A DNA stretch of 64,000 nt from the NCBI RefSeq assembly GCF_027596085.1, contig NC_072458.1:1932001-1996000 (forward strand), read 5' to 3'. Shown here one piece after another: positions 1-13,146 of this stretch. The translations under genes and the position numbers were made by a program. The DNA comes from Anoplopoma fimbria. Its lineage: Eukaryota; Chordata; Actinopteri; Perciformes; Anoplopomatidae. Positions within the stretch are counted from its first letter, which is position 1. Each line of letters opens with the position of its first letter. The notes beneath the pieces were generated by a model. That model saw only the letters and a program-made list of their open reading frames with translations. It was not told the origin of the DNA and searched no databases.

Positions 1-968
<968 letters not shown>

Positions 969-1274
969 ATTCAGAGCATGCACCTGAATGCAACATCAAG
1001 ATCAGCGCCTTTCCTTCCATGGCTTTCACCAGCCTTCCATTTCACAACCCTGCCACCTCTGTCCGCCACCTCTGTCTACGCATCTCCTGCACCCGCCTCC
1101 ACCCCCCACCATGTTCCCTGTAAGTGAGCTGTCTCTTTGTGGGTGGCGGCCTCCTCGTCTTCCTCGTCTTCCTCATTGCCTCAGACCTGAGCCCGTCAAA
1201 CGCTCCCCCTCCCAATACCTCCCATCCCAATCAATGGGAGCAGCATGAAGGTTTCACACACCTCAGGCAGGCGT

Positions 1275-1815
1275 GAGGCAAGCAGGAGGAGGAGAAGGAG
1301 GAGGAGGAGGAGTGTCCCAGTCGCCTGGGGTGGGGGGGGAAATAGAGGAATGGGGGGATGGAGGGTTGGGGGAGCAGGGGGTGATTTAGGCTGTCAGGGC
1401 GCCAGTTTGGTGGAGAGATGGGGCTTCTCTTCCTGACTCAGACAGGGCCAATAACTCATTAGAGAGAGAGAGAGATGTAGAGGTGAAGATGTGGCAGAGA
1501 GGAAGCGAGGAGGAAAAGAAGGAGATGAGGGGAGAGCTCCTCTACACAAAATCAAAGAGATTTTTAGTTTCCTTTCTCTCCTTTTGCCTTTCTCAACCCC
1601 TCACTTCTGTCTCTTCTCTTTCTCTTCTGACCCTCATCCTCATCTTTTCCTTTTTTATTACCCCCCCCCCCACTCCGCACACACCACCCTTTTCCCTCTT
1701 TCCCTCGGCAACTCCCTGGTAACCCCCCTCCTCCTCCCCTCCCCTCCCCCCTCCCCCTCCCCCTCCCCCCCCCCCCTCCTCCTTTCCTCCTCTCCTTCCA
1801 TCTGTCTTTCCTGCT
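1275..1815. repeat. Purine- then pyrimidine-rich low-complexity block with G-quadruplex potential
   Basis: The plus strand is AGG/G-rich at 1279-1385. After an ordinary stretch it becomes almost purely pyrimidine at 1561-1815, with C runs at about 1665-1675 and 1722-1790. G-rich runs thus lie on opposite strands about 350 bp apart. Confidence 0.85.
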
Positions 1816-1974
1816 GCAGTGCCCATGCTGCCAGGCAGTATAAATCACATCTCTGGGCTTGGCTGCAATGGGCCTGAAAATAAAAAGGCATAAAAGTGTC
1901 GGGATGAGCTACGGGCTGGGGGGAGAATTCCTTTATGATGGGTCTAAATCCTCCTCCCGCCTCGCGTCCTCCCC

Positions 1975-1975
<1 letters not shown>

Positions 1976-2070
<95 letters not shown>
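1976..2070. repeat. (AC)n microsatellite
   Basis: AC tract of about 95 bp, followed by an interrupted CA-rich tail. Confidence 0.97.
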
Positions 2071-2073
<3 letters not shown>

Positions 2074-2162
2074 ACACACATACACGAATGCTTGTAGATG
2101 CATACAAATGCACAACATACGCCATACTTTGAAATTATCCCCCCAAACTGTGGCAGTTTGGG

Positions 2163-2202
<40 letters not shown>
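2163..2202. repeat. (TC)n simple repeat
   Basis: TC dinucleotide tract with one interruption. Confidence 0.9.
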
Positions 2203-3351
2203 ATAGACACCTGTGCAACCCTGCAAACACACAAAACCACACTCTGCCACACATCATATTAAGCTCTTTGTGTCTATGATCAGAATTGAGATGTCGTCTC
2301 AATGTGCCCTGTCTTTAAAGGGACAATTCAGCTAAAACTTCAGTTTATGTTGACAAGACTTTCACTGTCATCTGCCCTTGGACACGACACATTTCTCTTT
2401 TTGTCTTCTTCTTTAATAGAGCAGGAAGAGATAAAAGGATGGTATGAATGCCATCTACAAGTTGCAGGTTGAAAGAGCAGTTACGTTACTTGCAGCCCTT
2501 GAAGAATTTCAGTCTATTCCAATCAGAATTTTATACAAGAATGAAACTTCTGTAATTTGAAAAAAATGGGCACTAACTCTTGCAAGATAATGTGGAAACT
2601 AGAAGCCACAGGTGATAAAAGAATAACACTATTGCAGACGGGGACATTCACATTTTTGGGGGTATCAATTGAGAAATTGTTCACAAAAAATGATATACAG
2701 GGAGCTCCTAATGCTTAGTCTACTATTAATGAGGGGTAAATGCAATGGATGTGAGAGTTTATGTGCACCAAGTACCTGAAGCCGTCCTTCTTTACTGTCT
2801 CAAATAGATTTGACAAAGGTGTTCACCCTGGATTATAGAACAAAGGAGAATCACTTCACTGTGTATAATGGTAATGGTGGACAATTTATGATCTCTATGG
2901 TCTCCATCTATGTATCGTTCTGAGTAAATAAACCAATAAAAAGTGATTGAGGAGGCCTATAACATATTGAAATGAACCTGCTGGCAGAGATGCATTGTAA
3001 AGGTTGTCTAAATGATTATGGGAATGAAGACGGAGGTGAGTGAAATCACAGTGGATCGGCAACTCCATCACCTGCTTAAATCAACCTATAGCTCAGAGTT
3101 CTCCTTTAATCCACGCCCCGATGTGCACTTTGTCAATTCTATTAGATCACGCTGTGACCAATCACACACACATACACACATGTAGAGTGATGATGATAAT
3201 GGTGAGCACCTCCCTAGGTGAAGCCTATTCAGTCACAGTGGGAGCCATCTCAGACCTAATTATGCTTGGTTTGGCGTTTTAACTGTATTGATCAAAACGG
3301 TGAAACAAACGAGAAATGCTTATCAAGCTGGAAAAGAAGAGCCCTCTAGAG

Positions 3352-3353
<2 letters not shown>
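2203..3353. other. Gene-free stretch
   Basis: Unique-looking AT-rich sequence; no exon, repeat or regulatory element could be supported. Confidence 0.5.
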
Positions 3354-3442
<89 letters not shown>

Positions 3443-3453
3443 TGTGTGTGTGT
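3354..3453. repeat. (GT)n microsatellite
   Basis: Pure GT to about 3441, then interrupted. Shorter CA-rich tracts follow at 3591-3625 and 3678-3730. Confidence 0.96.
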
Positions 3454-3837
3454 ATGCTGTGTGCTCCACAGGGGTGAGTGAGAGTGATGGCGCAGGTCTA
3501 AGAGGTGGTGAGATATTGGTGGTTATAAAAATTGCAATTCTGAGCTTATGAGTTATAATTACAGCCTGCCCTCCTTCACCCCTCTTACCACACACACACA
3601 CACCACACACACACACACACACACAACCAGGTATTTCTTCACATATATGCTCACATATGCAGGCCTCGGGACATGCACAAACACACACACAGACACACAC
3701 ATCCATGATTATGCACACACTCGCACGCACAAATTAGCTCGTCCATAGCAGCACTAAGTGTACAATACCCTGCTCTGATGAGCAAGCTCCCGTCGACCTT
3801 GGAACTCTCTGGAAAGACAATGCAAGGGGAGTCATGC

Positions 3838-3950
3838 TGCTAAAGGGAGGAGCTGGGGGGTGGTGGGAGTAGATAAGGTGGAGGGAGGGGATGGAGAGAG
3901 GGAGACAATGGATGAGAGAAGGAGGGAGAGAGGAGAGAGAGAAAGACAGG
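3838..3950. repeat. Purine-rich (GGA/GA) tract
   Basis: About 110 bp of nearly pure purine on the plus strand (ggagg, gagagag units). Confidence 0.8.
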
Positions 3951-4257
3951 GTAAGTGGTGCTGCTCAGTATAGGGCAGGAGGGCAGTGCTCCCTCCCTCC
4001 CCTCCGTCTCAGCTCATCTTGAATGCAAATGTGGTTTCTATACGGTTCCTTTGTGCCGCTTCTAACTGCTCCAGAGAGAAGCAATTACAACTGCTCCATT
4101 CACTCAGAGAAAGAAAGACACGCATGGACAGAGAAGGGTAATTAATAAAGAGATAGGAGGGATGGAGGAGGAGGAGGAGAGGAGGTGAACAAATACCTGT
4201 GGAGGATCTTCAAGTAGGATTGTAGAATGGTATTGATTTTGTTGGCAGTTTGCTGTT

Positions 4258-4258
<1 letters not shown>

Positions 4259-4289
<31 letters not shown>
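4259..4289. repeat. (CA)n microsatellite, short
   Basis: 31-bp CA tract. Confidence 0.95.
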
Positions 4290-4291
<2 letters not shown>

Positions 4292-7050
4292 CCTTGACTG
4301 GCTCATATTTTCTGACCGACTACTCTGTGAAAGGTCAAAGGTGAGAGGTCATTAGCATTACATCAGAAGTGTTATGTTGAGTGCGTGTGATACTGCATTA
4401 CACCGTGGCCCTCGGTAAATATGCCCCATCTGTCTTAGAGTCGTTATTCCCCCAATCATTGCTTCAAAGACCTGAACCCTGCAGAATATATTGGATCAAA
4501 GGAACTCCATCTAGATATGACATCACCCTCCATTCCTCTCCTGCTTTCTGCAGACAGATAGTTGCAGTGCCAGTGGCGTATCCTGTTGCAGTCACAGTGG
4601 CCGGGCGGCGCTGCTAGGTATGGAGGGAGCTTTTATAGCCGTCATTTGGGCCGCTAATATGTCATCTCCATTAGCCGACTTTTAACTCTCGCAGATAGAT
4701 GGCCCTGTGACATTTATCTGCACACGGGTCGTATTTTAGCTGTTAAATGGCTGGTGATGTGCGGAGTGCGTGCAAAATGAGTGTGTGTGTTTTAGCCGTG
4801 CGATGATGGGGTTGGAGGGAGAGGCATTGACTTTTAATGATGCTCTATGCAATAGCACTTTAGAGGTAATAATCACAAATACAATGCAAGTCGTTACCTT
4901 TGACCCCTCCCGTCGCCCGGCGCAAAGGAGAGTAGATAGGAAGAGGAGACGGCTGCGAGGTCGAGACCCGGGCCTCCTTCCTCGACAGTTAAGACAGCCA
5001 ATGTACAGTGAGCTGGTACCTGCGGCGTTGGCAAAAAATAAAACTACAAAAGAGAACAGCTAATTAACTTAGCAGTCTTCAGAGAGATGATGAGGGTTGA
5101 GAGAGAGAGGGAATTAAAGATTGAAGAGGAAGAGAGGTGGAAAGACACTATGGGAGCAAAAGTAAGCGCAGGGCCAGGGTGAGAGTCACAAAATAATTGC
5201 TTCTATAGATTTTGCCATTGTTTGGCTTTTGTAGGGTCGAGGAGGTGAAGCCATTCCCTGTGGTGGCTTCAGGTTAAAGTGTAAATGAGTTAATAATTTA
5301 GACTCATAAACGAATACTAATATTGACAGCCACCACACATATTGAAAAGCATTAGAAAGATTCCTACCATAAAACAGCTGTAAATATGATATACCATCTC
5401 GTCATTTAACTCGTCACGTACAGCGGAACCTTTTCCCCCCTGCTCATAAAATGCCATCCTCTACGCTGCATCAAAAACCTGAGATTATGTTCTGTATCGC
5501 TTTATGTGTTGCCTACAGGAGCTCGGTCACCTGTCCAGAGGCACTGAAGTTGACTAATGTGACAGAAAATTAACAATTAAAAATATCACACGGGCCCAGA
5601 GCCACCGCAACGTGGGCCGTTCACAACTCAGTGGACACCCTAATTGCTTTGAAATACAATTGGGTTTGGGCTTTGTTTGGTGTTTTGGAGGTATGAAGCG
5701 CATCAATGCACACTGGAAATTGAGTTATAAATTACAGAGCTGAAATAGACATGTTCCGTGAATACTCAATAACAAAATGCTAGACCTTCTCCGCTACGAA
5801 AAGGCAGATGCGTGCATGTACACACACAAAAACACAAGATGCCACCACTTGAGATTCCATTTCATTTTGACAGAAAATTGACTGACTCTGAACCAACATA
5901 ATGTGTGTTTATGTGTGTGTGTGTGTCACGCTGTATGGCTGTCATGGGGTAAGTTGATAAGGTCAAACCTTAACAACAAACCGAGATGGAGAGCTCAAAG
6001 CAGTGGGACTCGAGAGAAAATGTTCTTTCAGCCGCATCTTTTCCACTAGTTTATACAGAATATGCTTGTGTGTTTTTGTGCTCACAGACTTCAGTGCGTT
6101 TTCAGACACGCCAGTGTTTGTGTGCATCTGTGTGTCTGATTCTGTGTGTTCAGCAGATGAATACAGCTCAGTGGCTGGTGTGTGAAGTCACTGACAGCTT
6201 CATTATGGCCTGTGCGCACAGGGAGACAGCACCATCCAGGGGAAGGAGAGCAGGGGACAGAGACAGGGGACAGGCCAGGTTTACTGTTGGACCAGCCCAT
6301 GTCAGTCCACCAGTTGGGTGGAGGGAGGAGTGGGTGAGGACAGCTGCTGTCTACTTTAATGAGCCTTTGCTTCTTTCATCAGCTTTCAATTTACAGGGCT
6401 GTCCTGCACTCCCCAATCCCTGTAACTCAGTTTGAAGCAGTCTTGTTTCTTGCAGGTGATTCCCTAAAGTCTGTCAGTTAAATTAATTCACGGTCCTCCT
6501 TTAATTAGTTAATTTCACCTGGGACAGAAGTGACACAGGGATAAAATGTGACCAGCAATGGGTCTCTTTCTCATCAAAATCTCAACCCGGCAGATGTTTA
6601 AAATCCAACACACATCTGCTAAACACACTTGGTAGATAGGCTGCATCGACACCAATCCAAAGTAGCACGATTCTAGCTTTTAGAAAGCAGCAAAGGGAAC
6701 TACTACTGGAAGACTTATCTACATAAACCCAGTTCAAAACATGCCGTCTGATAAAAACAATTGGGCAGTTATTCCTGCCTTTGGGAAGGTTGTAAGGTTC
6801 AGTTTAGTTAGATAGGTTTAAAGATAACTTTAAAATTATAATAATGATGAGTTAATAATCAACTACAGTGTAAATTAAGCATTATAGACTTACATCCCCT
6901 TACTGCATTTACCCAGCAGTTTGAGGTCCTGTGATGTCTACGCTCCCTCTACTGGGCGGTTACAACAACGCAGGACTGTTGCACTGAATTCAGTTAAACT
7001 TCAAGGCTAAAGAAAAGTGCTGCCCAGATTCAGAAGTATATACACAAAAC
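4290..7050. other. Gene-free stretch with possible conserved non-coding sequence
   Basis: No exon is supported. Segments around 4620-4760, 5540-5680 and 6470-6530 are free of simple repeats and hold homeodomain-type motifs (TTTATAG, CTAATTG, TAATTA), which would suit developmental enhancers beside a HOXA-linked locus. This is inference only. A CTCF-like motif is at 6941-6959 on the minus strand. Confidence 0.35.
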
Positions 7051-7076
7051 ATTGAAATTATATTTCAAAAAGACAA

Positions 7077-7082
7077 TTTATT
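7077..7082 (-). terminator. snx10: Poly(A) signal of snx10
   Basis: AATAAA on the minus strand, about 410 bp downstream of the snx10 stop codon. It is the first canonical signal noticed there and gives a 3'UTR of roughly 430 nt ending near 7055-7065. The interval 7083-7494 is therefore read as 3'UTR. Confidence 0.6.
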
Positions 7083-7494
7083 CATCCATTAACAAATCAT
7101 AAAAGCATTCAAATGATTCTTAAAATCTGGTCGACAATTCAAGACGTATCCCTGGCTAATCTCAGTACAGCTTCAGTGCAGATAAAAATATATACATTGT
7201 AAATATTTAAGAAATCAAATCTTTTAAAAACTTTTTTTCCCCTCCCAAGCACGCCAAGTTAAATCTCAATTACATGCTTGAAGAGAAAACTTAAGCAAAT
7301 TATTAAAACAAATGCTGAAAGGGGAATAATGAACTAAACAAATGGCTAAAAGCAAAGTTTGTAATCTTTGGAAGTTAAGGAAAGCAATAGCTCCATGTAT
7401 CACAAACCAGTTGATCAAGCACAACTGCTGTGTGTCAGGGCGCAAAGAGTCTGATAAGGAGTTCCGAGGACAGCTGAACAGCTTCGGGTCTCTG

Positions 7495-8855
7495 TCAAGA
7501 CTCCAAGAAGGGGATGGGGCTCACTCTCACATGAGTGTCCACACTCAGTCCGAAGCCTGACGAAGAAGAGCTGCAGTGGGAGGAAAGGCATGGAGGGGTC
7601 AATAAAGCATCAGAGATTGAAAACTAATCTTATAAAACTTCTAAACCATTATGTCAAAGATCATACCTTTCACAGTCAGAGTCACAGCTGGCCTTGTTCT
7701 CCTGTCTGCTGATGTAACCGCTGCTGGAACGCTGTATGGCTTCAGCCACTGTGTACCTGGTCTTACCAATGGCACACCTTTCCATCTTTGTGATGCTGAG
7801 GTCTGACTGGAGGAACAGATGGAGTCGACTGTCTGATAGCAACAATGGCATATAAAGAACACTGGAGAAGGAAGGACATTAAAAAAGGCACAATTTAAAA
7901 AAGGTGAATGCAGACTTTTGAAAATAGTTTAGAAAGTGTGGAGCAAGGTCAACTTCGGGGTCCAAAAGTGCTCTTGTTTTCAGCAGATTCATTCTTAAGA
8001 GCAGGAGGGGTCGTAAATGGGTATCACTATAAAGGCAATGCATTTGGTTGCTGCCATTCCTTTAACTGTACAGCAACTCACCTTTCTAAAAACTCCTGGA
8101 AGCCCTTCATCCTCTGAAAGACCTGCTCTGTGTTCTTAATGCTGAAGAAAGGATTCCAGGGCGGCAACTTGGGTAACTCCCTGGAAGGAGAGCAAAGAAA
8201 AGGGAAAACTTAATGCATGCTCATTTAAGTCAGAAACAATGGACATCTAACTTATTAAAGTAACCCAACATGTAAATAAATATGAATCTGAGGTGTGAAC
8301 ATACATGATCAGAGCATTCTGTTCCAGACAATGACGCAGCCAAACAAACTCGCTGTAACGCCGTCTTACACAGGAAGTCTTCTTTCGAAAGCACATGCTA
8401 TTGGTCTGCAAGGAGAGACAACAATTTAATAGACTCAGCATATAAAGTAAAAATGACCCCCCCATCCCAAAAAAAAATAAAGTTATCTCCCTTGTGGGAC
8501 TTACATGTATACAGATCTCATAGTCAACGTGTGTGTGCCAGAGGTCATCTTTATGAAGCCTTGGATCCCGAACACAAATGCTGATAAACTCCTATGCAAA
8601 AAAAAAACACAATATTGAAGACCAGGCTCCCATTAAACGAAAAATGTGTTGCCAAGATGCATTTGTTTTAAATAAAAATAAAAAAAACAATACGTGTTTA
8701 ATCAACACCATTTTCTACTGGTCCTCAATTTTGGGACCTTGTCAAAATGGTAAATTGGTTTTGAATGCACAAATACAGACAAGGAGAGTAAGTGAGGAGC
8801 ATGCTTGACCACTTACAGTTTGACAGATAGACAGGTTGTGTCGCATTTTGTCCAT
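7495..8855 (-). CDS. snx10: Sorting nexin 10 (PX-domain protein)
   Basis: SNX10 is a small PX-domain sorting nexin that binds phosphoinositides on endosomes and is known to affect vacuole formation, V-ATPase traffic and osteoclast function. Minus-strand coding exons, in transcript order, are 8855-8817, 8591-8505, 8405-8305, 8180-8082, 7861-7667 and 7570-7495. All have GT/AG borders and phases that join without a break. The product is 198 aa, against 201 in human. Residues 14-42 begin the PX fold ([10 protein letters not shown]...). RRRYSEF at 56-62 is the phosphoinositide-binding segment; its first Arg aligns with human R51, the osteopetrosis site. [17 protein letters not shown] closes the PX extension. 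The short Ser-rich tail (CESSSSGFG, ending in ES) matches SNX10, whereas SNX11 has a long tail. The first coding exon ([13 protein letters not shown]) rests only on its splice signals and phase, so the start is uncertain; the rest is firm. Two teleost paralogues (a/b) exist and were not distinguished. Confidence 0.9.
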
Positions 8856-8889
8856 TGTTGGTAAAAAAAAAAAAAAAAAAAAAAAAGAC
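8817..8889 (-). other. snx10: Probable first coding exon of snx10, with a long poly-T in its leader
   Basis: A strong minus-strand acceptor (pyrimidine tract then ggcag, just above 8889) and a consensus donor gtaagt (8816-8811) enclose 73 nt. These consist of about 26 nt dominated by T, then ATG at 8855 and 13 codons ending in phase 0, as the next exon requires. The peptide does not resemble the human N-terminus MFPEQQKE, so the call relies on splice signals and on total protein length. Confidence 0.5.
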
Positions 8890-9960
8890 CTGCCAGAGAT
8901 GGAGAAAAAAAAAATAGCCGTTAATTGATTATTTTAGCATAATTCTAGCCTGCTATTGCCTGTCATCACCCATGGAAAAACTACAGAGTAAATGCAAAAA
9001 CATTTAGTCAAATGTTACATTGCAGCAGAAACAGGAAACAGTAAAACAGTTAATGCAGCAATTAATATCCATGTTCCTTTGTTTTGGTTGGCGATTAATA
9101 CCGCAAGGACTCAAAAGTGCAAACATTTGGAGCGGATGTCGGTTAAAGGGGATCAAAGGTCAAGAAGGATTTAGCTCGAGGGGAAATCTTGACCCAAACA
9201 CTTTAATTTGGAAACGCACACCAAAAGAGTTGGAAACAAATAAATCCTTTTTTGGGCCACAACATGCAGAAATACAAGCAACCCGAGCTCTTTGCCCATT
9301 CAACTAAGAACTATAGCTATTTTTTAAACACGTTGCAAATTTGATGAATCACCATTCTTTTCTTGGATAAGTGACTGCATGGATGTTCAAACGTGATGCA
9401 GCTTTACCTTAAGATCCTACAACAGTGGTCCCTCACATGACAGGGTTGTCTAAAGGCTAAAGCAATGTGTTAGATCATTTGCCCCTTGACACCTTAATGA
9501 GAAAGTCCAACAGAGTAAATCAATAAATAGCATACAAACAAATCCTGAGGTGACCTCAGTGACTTTGATCCAAACTGACATTCTGAAAAACATGCCCTGA
9601 AATCATAGGCCATTATATATCCAGCTAATTAGACCTACACTATGATAAGTCCTACTGGCTGCATGTTATTGTTCATGACAATTGTTTATGGTAACAGTGC
9701 TGCAAAATGATTCACCAGGTCCTAGGCTTTGAGAGAAAAAAACAAAAAAAAAACTACAAAAAAACAACAAAAAAACATTGGGATTGGATCACAACAGCTG
9801 GGACACAAATGGCCCCTTCCCCCCTACACCCCTTCTTCACACACTGCCATCTTTTATGATCTCATCTAAACACCTGTAAAGTTTTGTGACTGCATCTTGC
9901 ACTGTTTTGCTATCTGGGAGGGGAAAAAAAAAAAAGTGACCCAGAATGAAATGACACATA

Positions 9961-10003
9961 AGCTGCCTGGGTTCAGCTATATATCTGCAGAACCCAGGCA
10001 GCT
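9961..10003. repeat. Hairpin in the first intron of snx10
   Basis: AGCTGCCTGGGTTC (9961-9974) and GAACCCAGGCAGCT (9990-10003) pair perfectly around a 15-nt loop. After one mismatch, four more base pairs extend the stem. Confidence 0.85.
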
Positions 10004-10252
10004 CATGTATAATAATATACGGTCTTATATAAAACTCATAAAAACTAGATAAGTAGATTGAGTTACTACCAATCCATTCAAACATGATTATAAAAACATA
10101 TATACATATATTTAAAGATAATCAGATAACTGTTACCATCTTGCCAATTAGATTAAGGTTATGAAGCTCCAACGTTTGGGAGAAAAGTACCTTCTGCAAA
10201 ACTACACTAAATGTCTGCAACAAAACAGCAAAACATTCTGATTTCATCCTAC

Positions 10253-10390
10253 CTTTCCCGTTTTCACTGCTCGTGCAGTAATCCCGTGTTTGTGAGCAAA
10301 CAGGAGCAGCTCAGTGGTGTGGATTGAGGCTCAGCACTGCCTGACCTGAACTTCTTCTAATAGAAACCCTAATAGGACGCACTTAGTGCG
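10253..10390 (-). promoter_or_regulatory. snx10: Probable non-coding exon 1 and promoter zone of snx10
   Basis: On the minus strand a sequence without any ATG ends in ...GGGAAAG followed by the donor gtagga near 10252. Human SNX10 also starts with a non-coding exon. The 5' limit cannot be read from sequence. A small inverted repeat (CGCAC tta GTGCG) lies near 10378-10390. Confidence 0.4.
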
Positions 10391-10399
10391 CCTTCTGAC

Positions 10400-13134
10400 T
10401 TGGTGCTTGTTCACACGTTTTCAGTCCCTTACAGTCCCTATCATAATAAAAAAGAGACAAAATAAAATTTTGTAAAAACAAGCTTGGGTGACACAGAGAA
10501 CCAATATCAGCCCTCTTAATGAACGTGCTGGCTGTGTCCTCAATGCACACCTGTACCTAATTCATTGGGTGGGATCAGTCTAAATGGTATCACCTGGTGG
10601 GAGGAGGTGACGTAATGATGTGGTTTAAAGAAACAGACAGGTGAACCTCAGATAATATCAATAAAATCTTTACCTAAAATAATAAATTCACAATAATATT
10701 GATCGGCAGTATTTTTTAAAGACAGTGTTTTAAAGCTTTATTTTTTACTTTGCCAATCTAAATGGATACAAAAAATAAGCCTAGAACTTCTACCATTTCT
10801 TGTTTATTTGCCAAATAACAAGTGTACAACGAAACTAAATATTTGTCAATCTCAGAACAAAATAAAATCTCTTTTTCCTAATAAAATTTAAATACAAATA
10901 AAAAATGTGTAGATATTCTCATGTCCTGTGTTGTTTCTGAGAATGTGGGAGTTTTAGCAACCTGCAGGACTTCTTATCCAAATATACATTCACACAGTAT
11001 GATTCTAGTATTTTTTTTCAGACTGTATTGGTATTTGAACATTTAATGTAATAAAAAATAATGGGGAAAATTCAAGTAGTTTCTTGCAGACTTTATTTCT
11101 GATTTCTAGGAGTCAAAGAATACCTCATTTTATATTATACTATTATATCATTATATAATTCATGTGGGATCCAAAAGGACATTTTTATTACTAATAAAAT
11201 ATCTGGTGCCCTTTAACCTTATCTTCTTCTAGTTCAATTCTCCACTGAGCGACGCCCGACAAGGATATTCACAACCAACCATAACAGAGGCAACAGTTAT
11301 GTAAGAAAGCAATGCGACAATCCTGCCTGAAATTTAGAAATGCATTGTGGGTTTTCTGCAGAGTGCAGTCAGTGGCTTGAGTAGTTTGTGGTCACTTGGT
11401 AAAGCCAGGATTTCCGATTGAGAGAGAAGAAATAACTGCGACACAGTATGGAAGCAAAAGGTCAGGGACATTTTATGGTCATTATGGTTCATGGAAACAG
11501 ACATCCAGGGTTTTCACAGTTTCCCTCTCAATTCAGCATTCTCTCACATTGGCAAAGCATCAGATATATCAAATATATTGGTCAATTTTTGCTACCAGTC
11601 ACTCTTAGGATACCAGCAATTTTGCTTTCCTGACTAAGAACAATTCCAAATCACTGTAAATTTCAGGACACACCCCAGACTACATCACAATGGGGAGAAT
11701 AATAATCCAAGTTGCACATATTGCCTGAAATTACACCTTGGATTTCATAAAAACATCAAAAAGTTCTTACCTAGAGTCCTATTCCAAAATCCTATTAAGC
11801 CCAAGAGTGGAGCCTTACACAACTTGTGAGATGTGGCCCAAACTTCTTCTACATTAGGTAACAGTTGCAAAAAGAAAAGGGGGGGGGGGGGGTGCTATGG
11901 TCCACTCATTTGCATACAAAGTCCATGGCTCGACTCTTGTTTTCATTGGGGAGGTGTCATTCTAAGTGGTAAAACTGGTATGTGATGATCTGAGATTAGC
12001 ATGTAATTGATGACTGTGCTGAGTTGATTAAAGGTTTGACTTAATCAAGATATTCCAGATTTAAGATGTCACATTTGAATTACTTAATTTGCCCCAAAAT
12101 CTTGTCTGTTTGACACTGTTAATCTGCTTTGATGTGTTTTGGATGAAGTCCATTTCACTTTGTCTGTTAAGGGACGTGTCATGAGGGATATTTCTACAGA
12201 AACCAAAAACTCTTGTGATTTCCTCAGAAACTTCATCTACACTTAAGCACAAAGGTCCAAAGTCCATCTCCCAAGCCCTAATGCCAGTCATGAGACTGTT
12301 CTCCATACTGCTGCAGAGGTAGCCCTGCCATCTGGCGACATGGCCCGAAAGAGGCCCATCACTGCGGAACTCAGCTGTTTGATAGAGGTAGTACTGAGCT
12401 TTAATGATATTAGAGTGTCACGTCAGATTGGTAGGAGTAGAAGTTATTTACTCAGTTAAAAGTAGCAATGCCACAATGAAAAGATATTCTGTCAGAGAAT
12501 AGGAAATGTCCTGCATTTAAAATCGTATAATTTAGAAATAAGTGAAGAGGGACTTCCTCATAATTATTGGGCTTCTCATTTCCTTCCTGTACAAATTAAC
12601 TGGTAAAATGGCTGCATTTAGTATGTCTCTAAAATTAAAATGTAGAAGTTGTGTTGGTAAAATATGTACTGTGGTGCTGTATGTTAAGTATGTGTAAGTA
12701 CTTTACCACATAAGTAGATTTGCCTCAAAAGCAGGTACACAAGTTAAAGGATATATCCAAGGACATCTGTCTACATGTACAGTATTCACGGTCAGTATTA
12801 ATAGAGTGACGGGATATATTCTCATCTATATAGCTTTCATACTGTGCTCGATCACGATGTTCCCACCACAGTGATGAATGAGCCTCCAGGATAAAGCAGT
12901 ATTATGTAAGATCTTAGACCCTCTGACCTGTCATAAGCAGGAAACAAGAACAAGGAAAACACACTCAATGTTAGAAGTCAAACATGTCATGATCTCCTCT
13001 TGGGCCAGCTGAAAAATGTCATGATTGTAGTCACAAACGGATATTTTCAAATTTTGTCTTAAGTGTGTGTTTGCTGGCTGGAAGGCAGGGATTTCACTTT
13101 GAATACACACATTTGAACATGTACATGGACCACC
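10400..13134. other. Intergenic, snx10 to LINE
   Basis: AT-rich sequence with no supported exon. It contains a 14-nt G run (11879-11892) and the transposon relic at 12425-12730. Open stretches here (for example 81 codons at 12061-12306, minus) show no recognisable domain and no convincing splice signals. Confidence 0.6.
12425..12730. mobile_element. Decayed non-autonomous DNA transposon (hAT-like family)
   Basis: Text such as aggagtagaagttatttact, cagttaaaagtagcaatg and tgtcctgcatttaaaat resembles a common fish family built of repeated AAGTAAAAGTA-type phrases (compare 26545-27288 and 37290-38118). The ends are not clear. Assigned from memory of the family; decayed. Confidence 0.4.
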
Positions 13135-13146
13135 ATAAATGCAATA
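13135..13146. repeat. Target-site duplication, left copy
   Basis: ATAAATGCAATA, identical to 14999-15010 at the other end of the LINE copy. Confidence 0.9.

Noticed and set aside
5986..6435. 149-codon plus-strand frame
   Set aside because: Mixed composition, no domain, GT-rich stretch inside, no promoter or splice signals recognised.
9839..9913. Minus-strand segment ending SKTVQDAVTKLYRCLDEI IKDGSV, preceded by a good acceptor
   Set aside because: The composition is protein-like, but no family was recognised, no start is present, and it lies within snx10 intron 1 without a fitting phase. It stays unassigned.
12061..12306. 81-codon minus-strand frame between snx10 and the LINE
   Set aside because: No recognised similarity, and an overlapping transposon relic lies nearby. 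A frame of this length can occur by chance.
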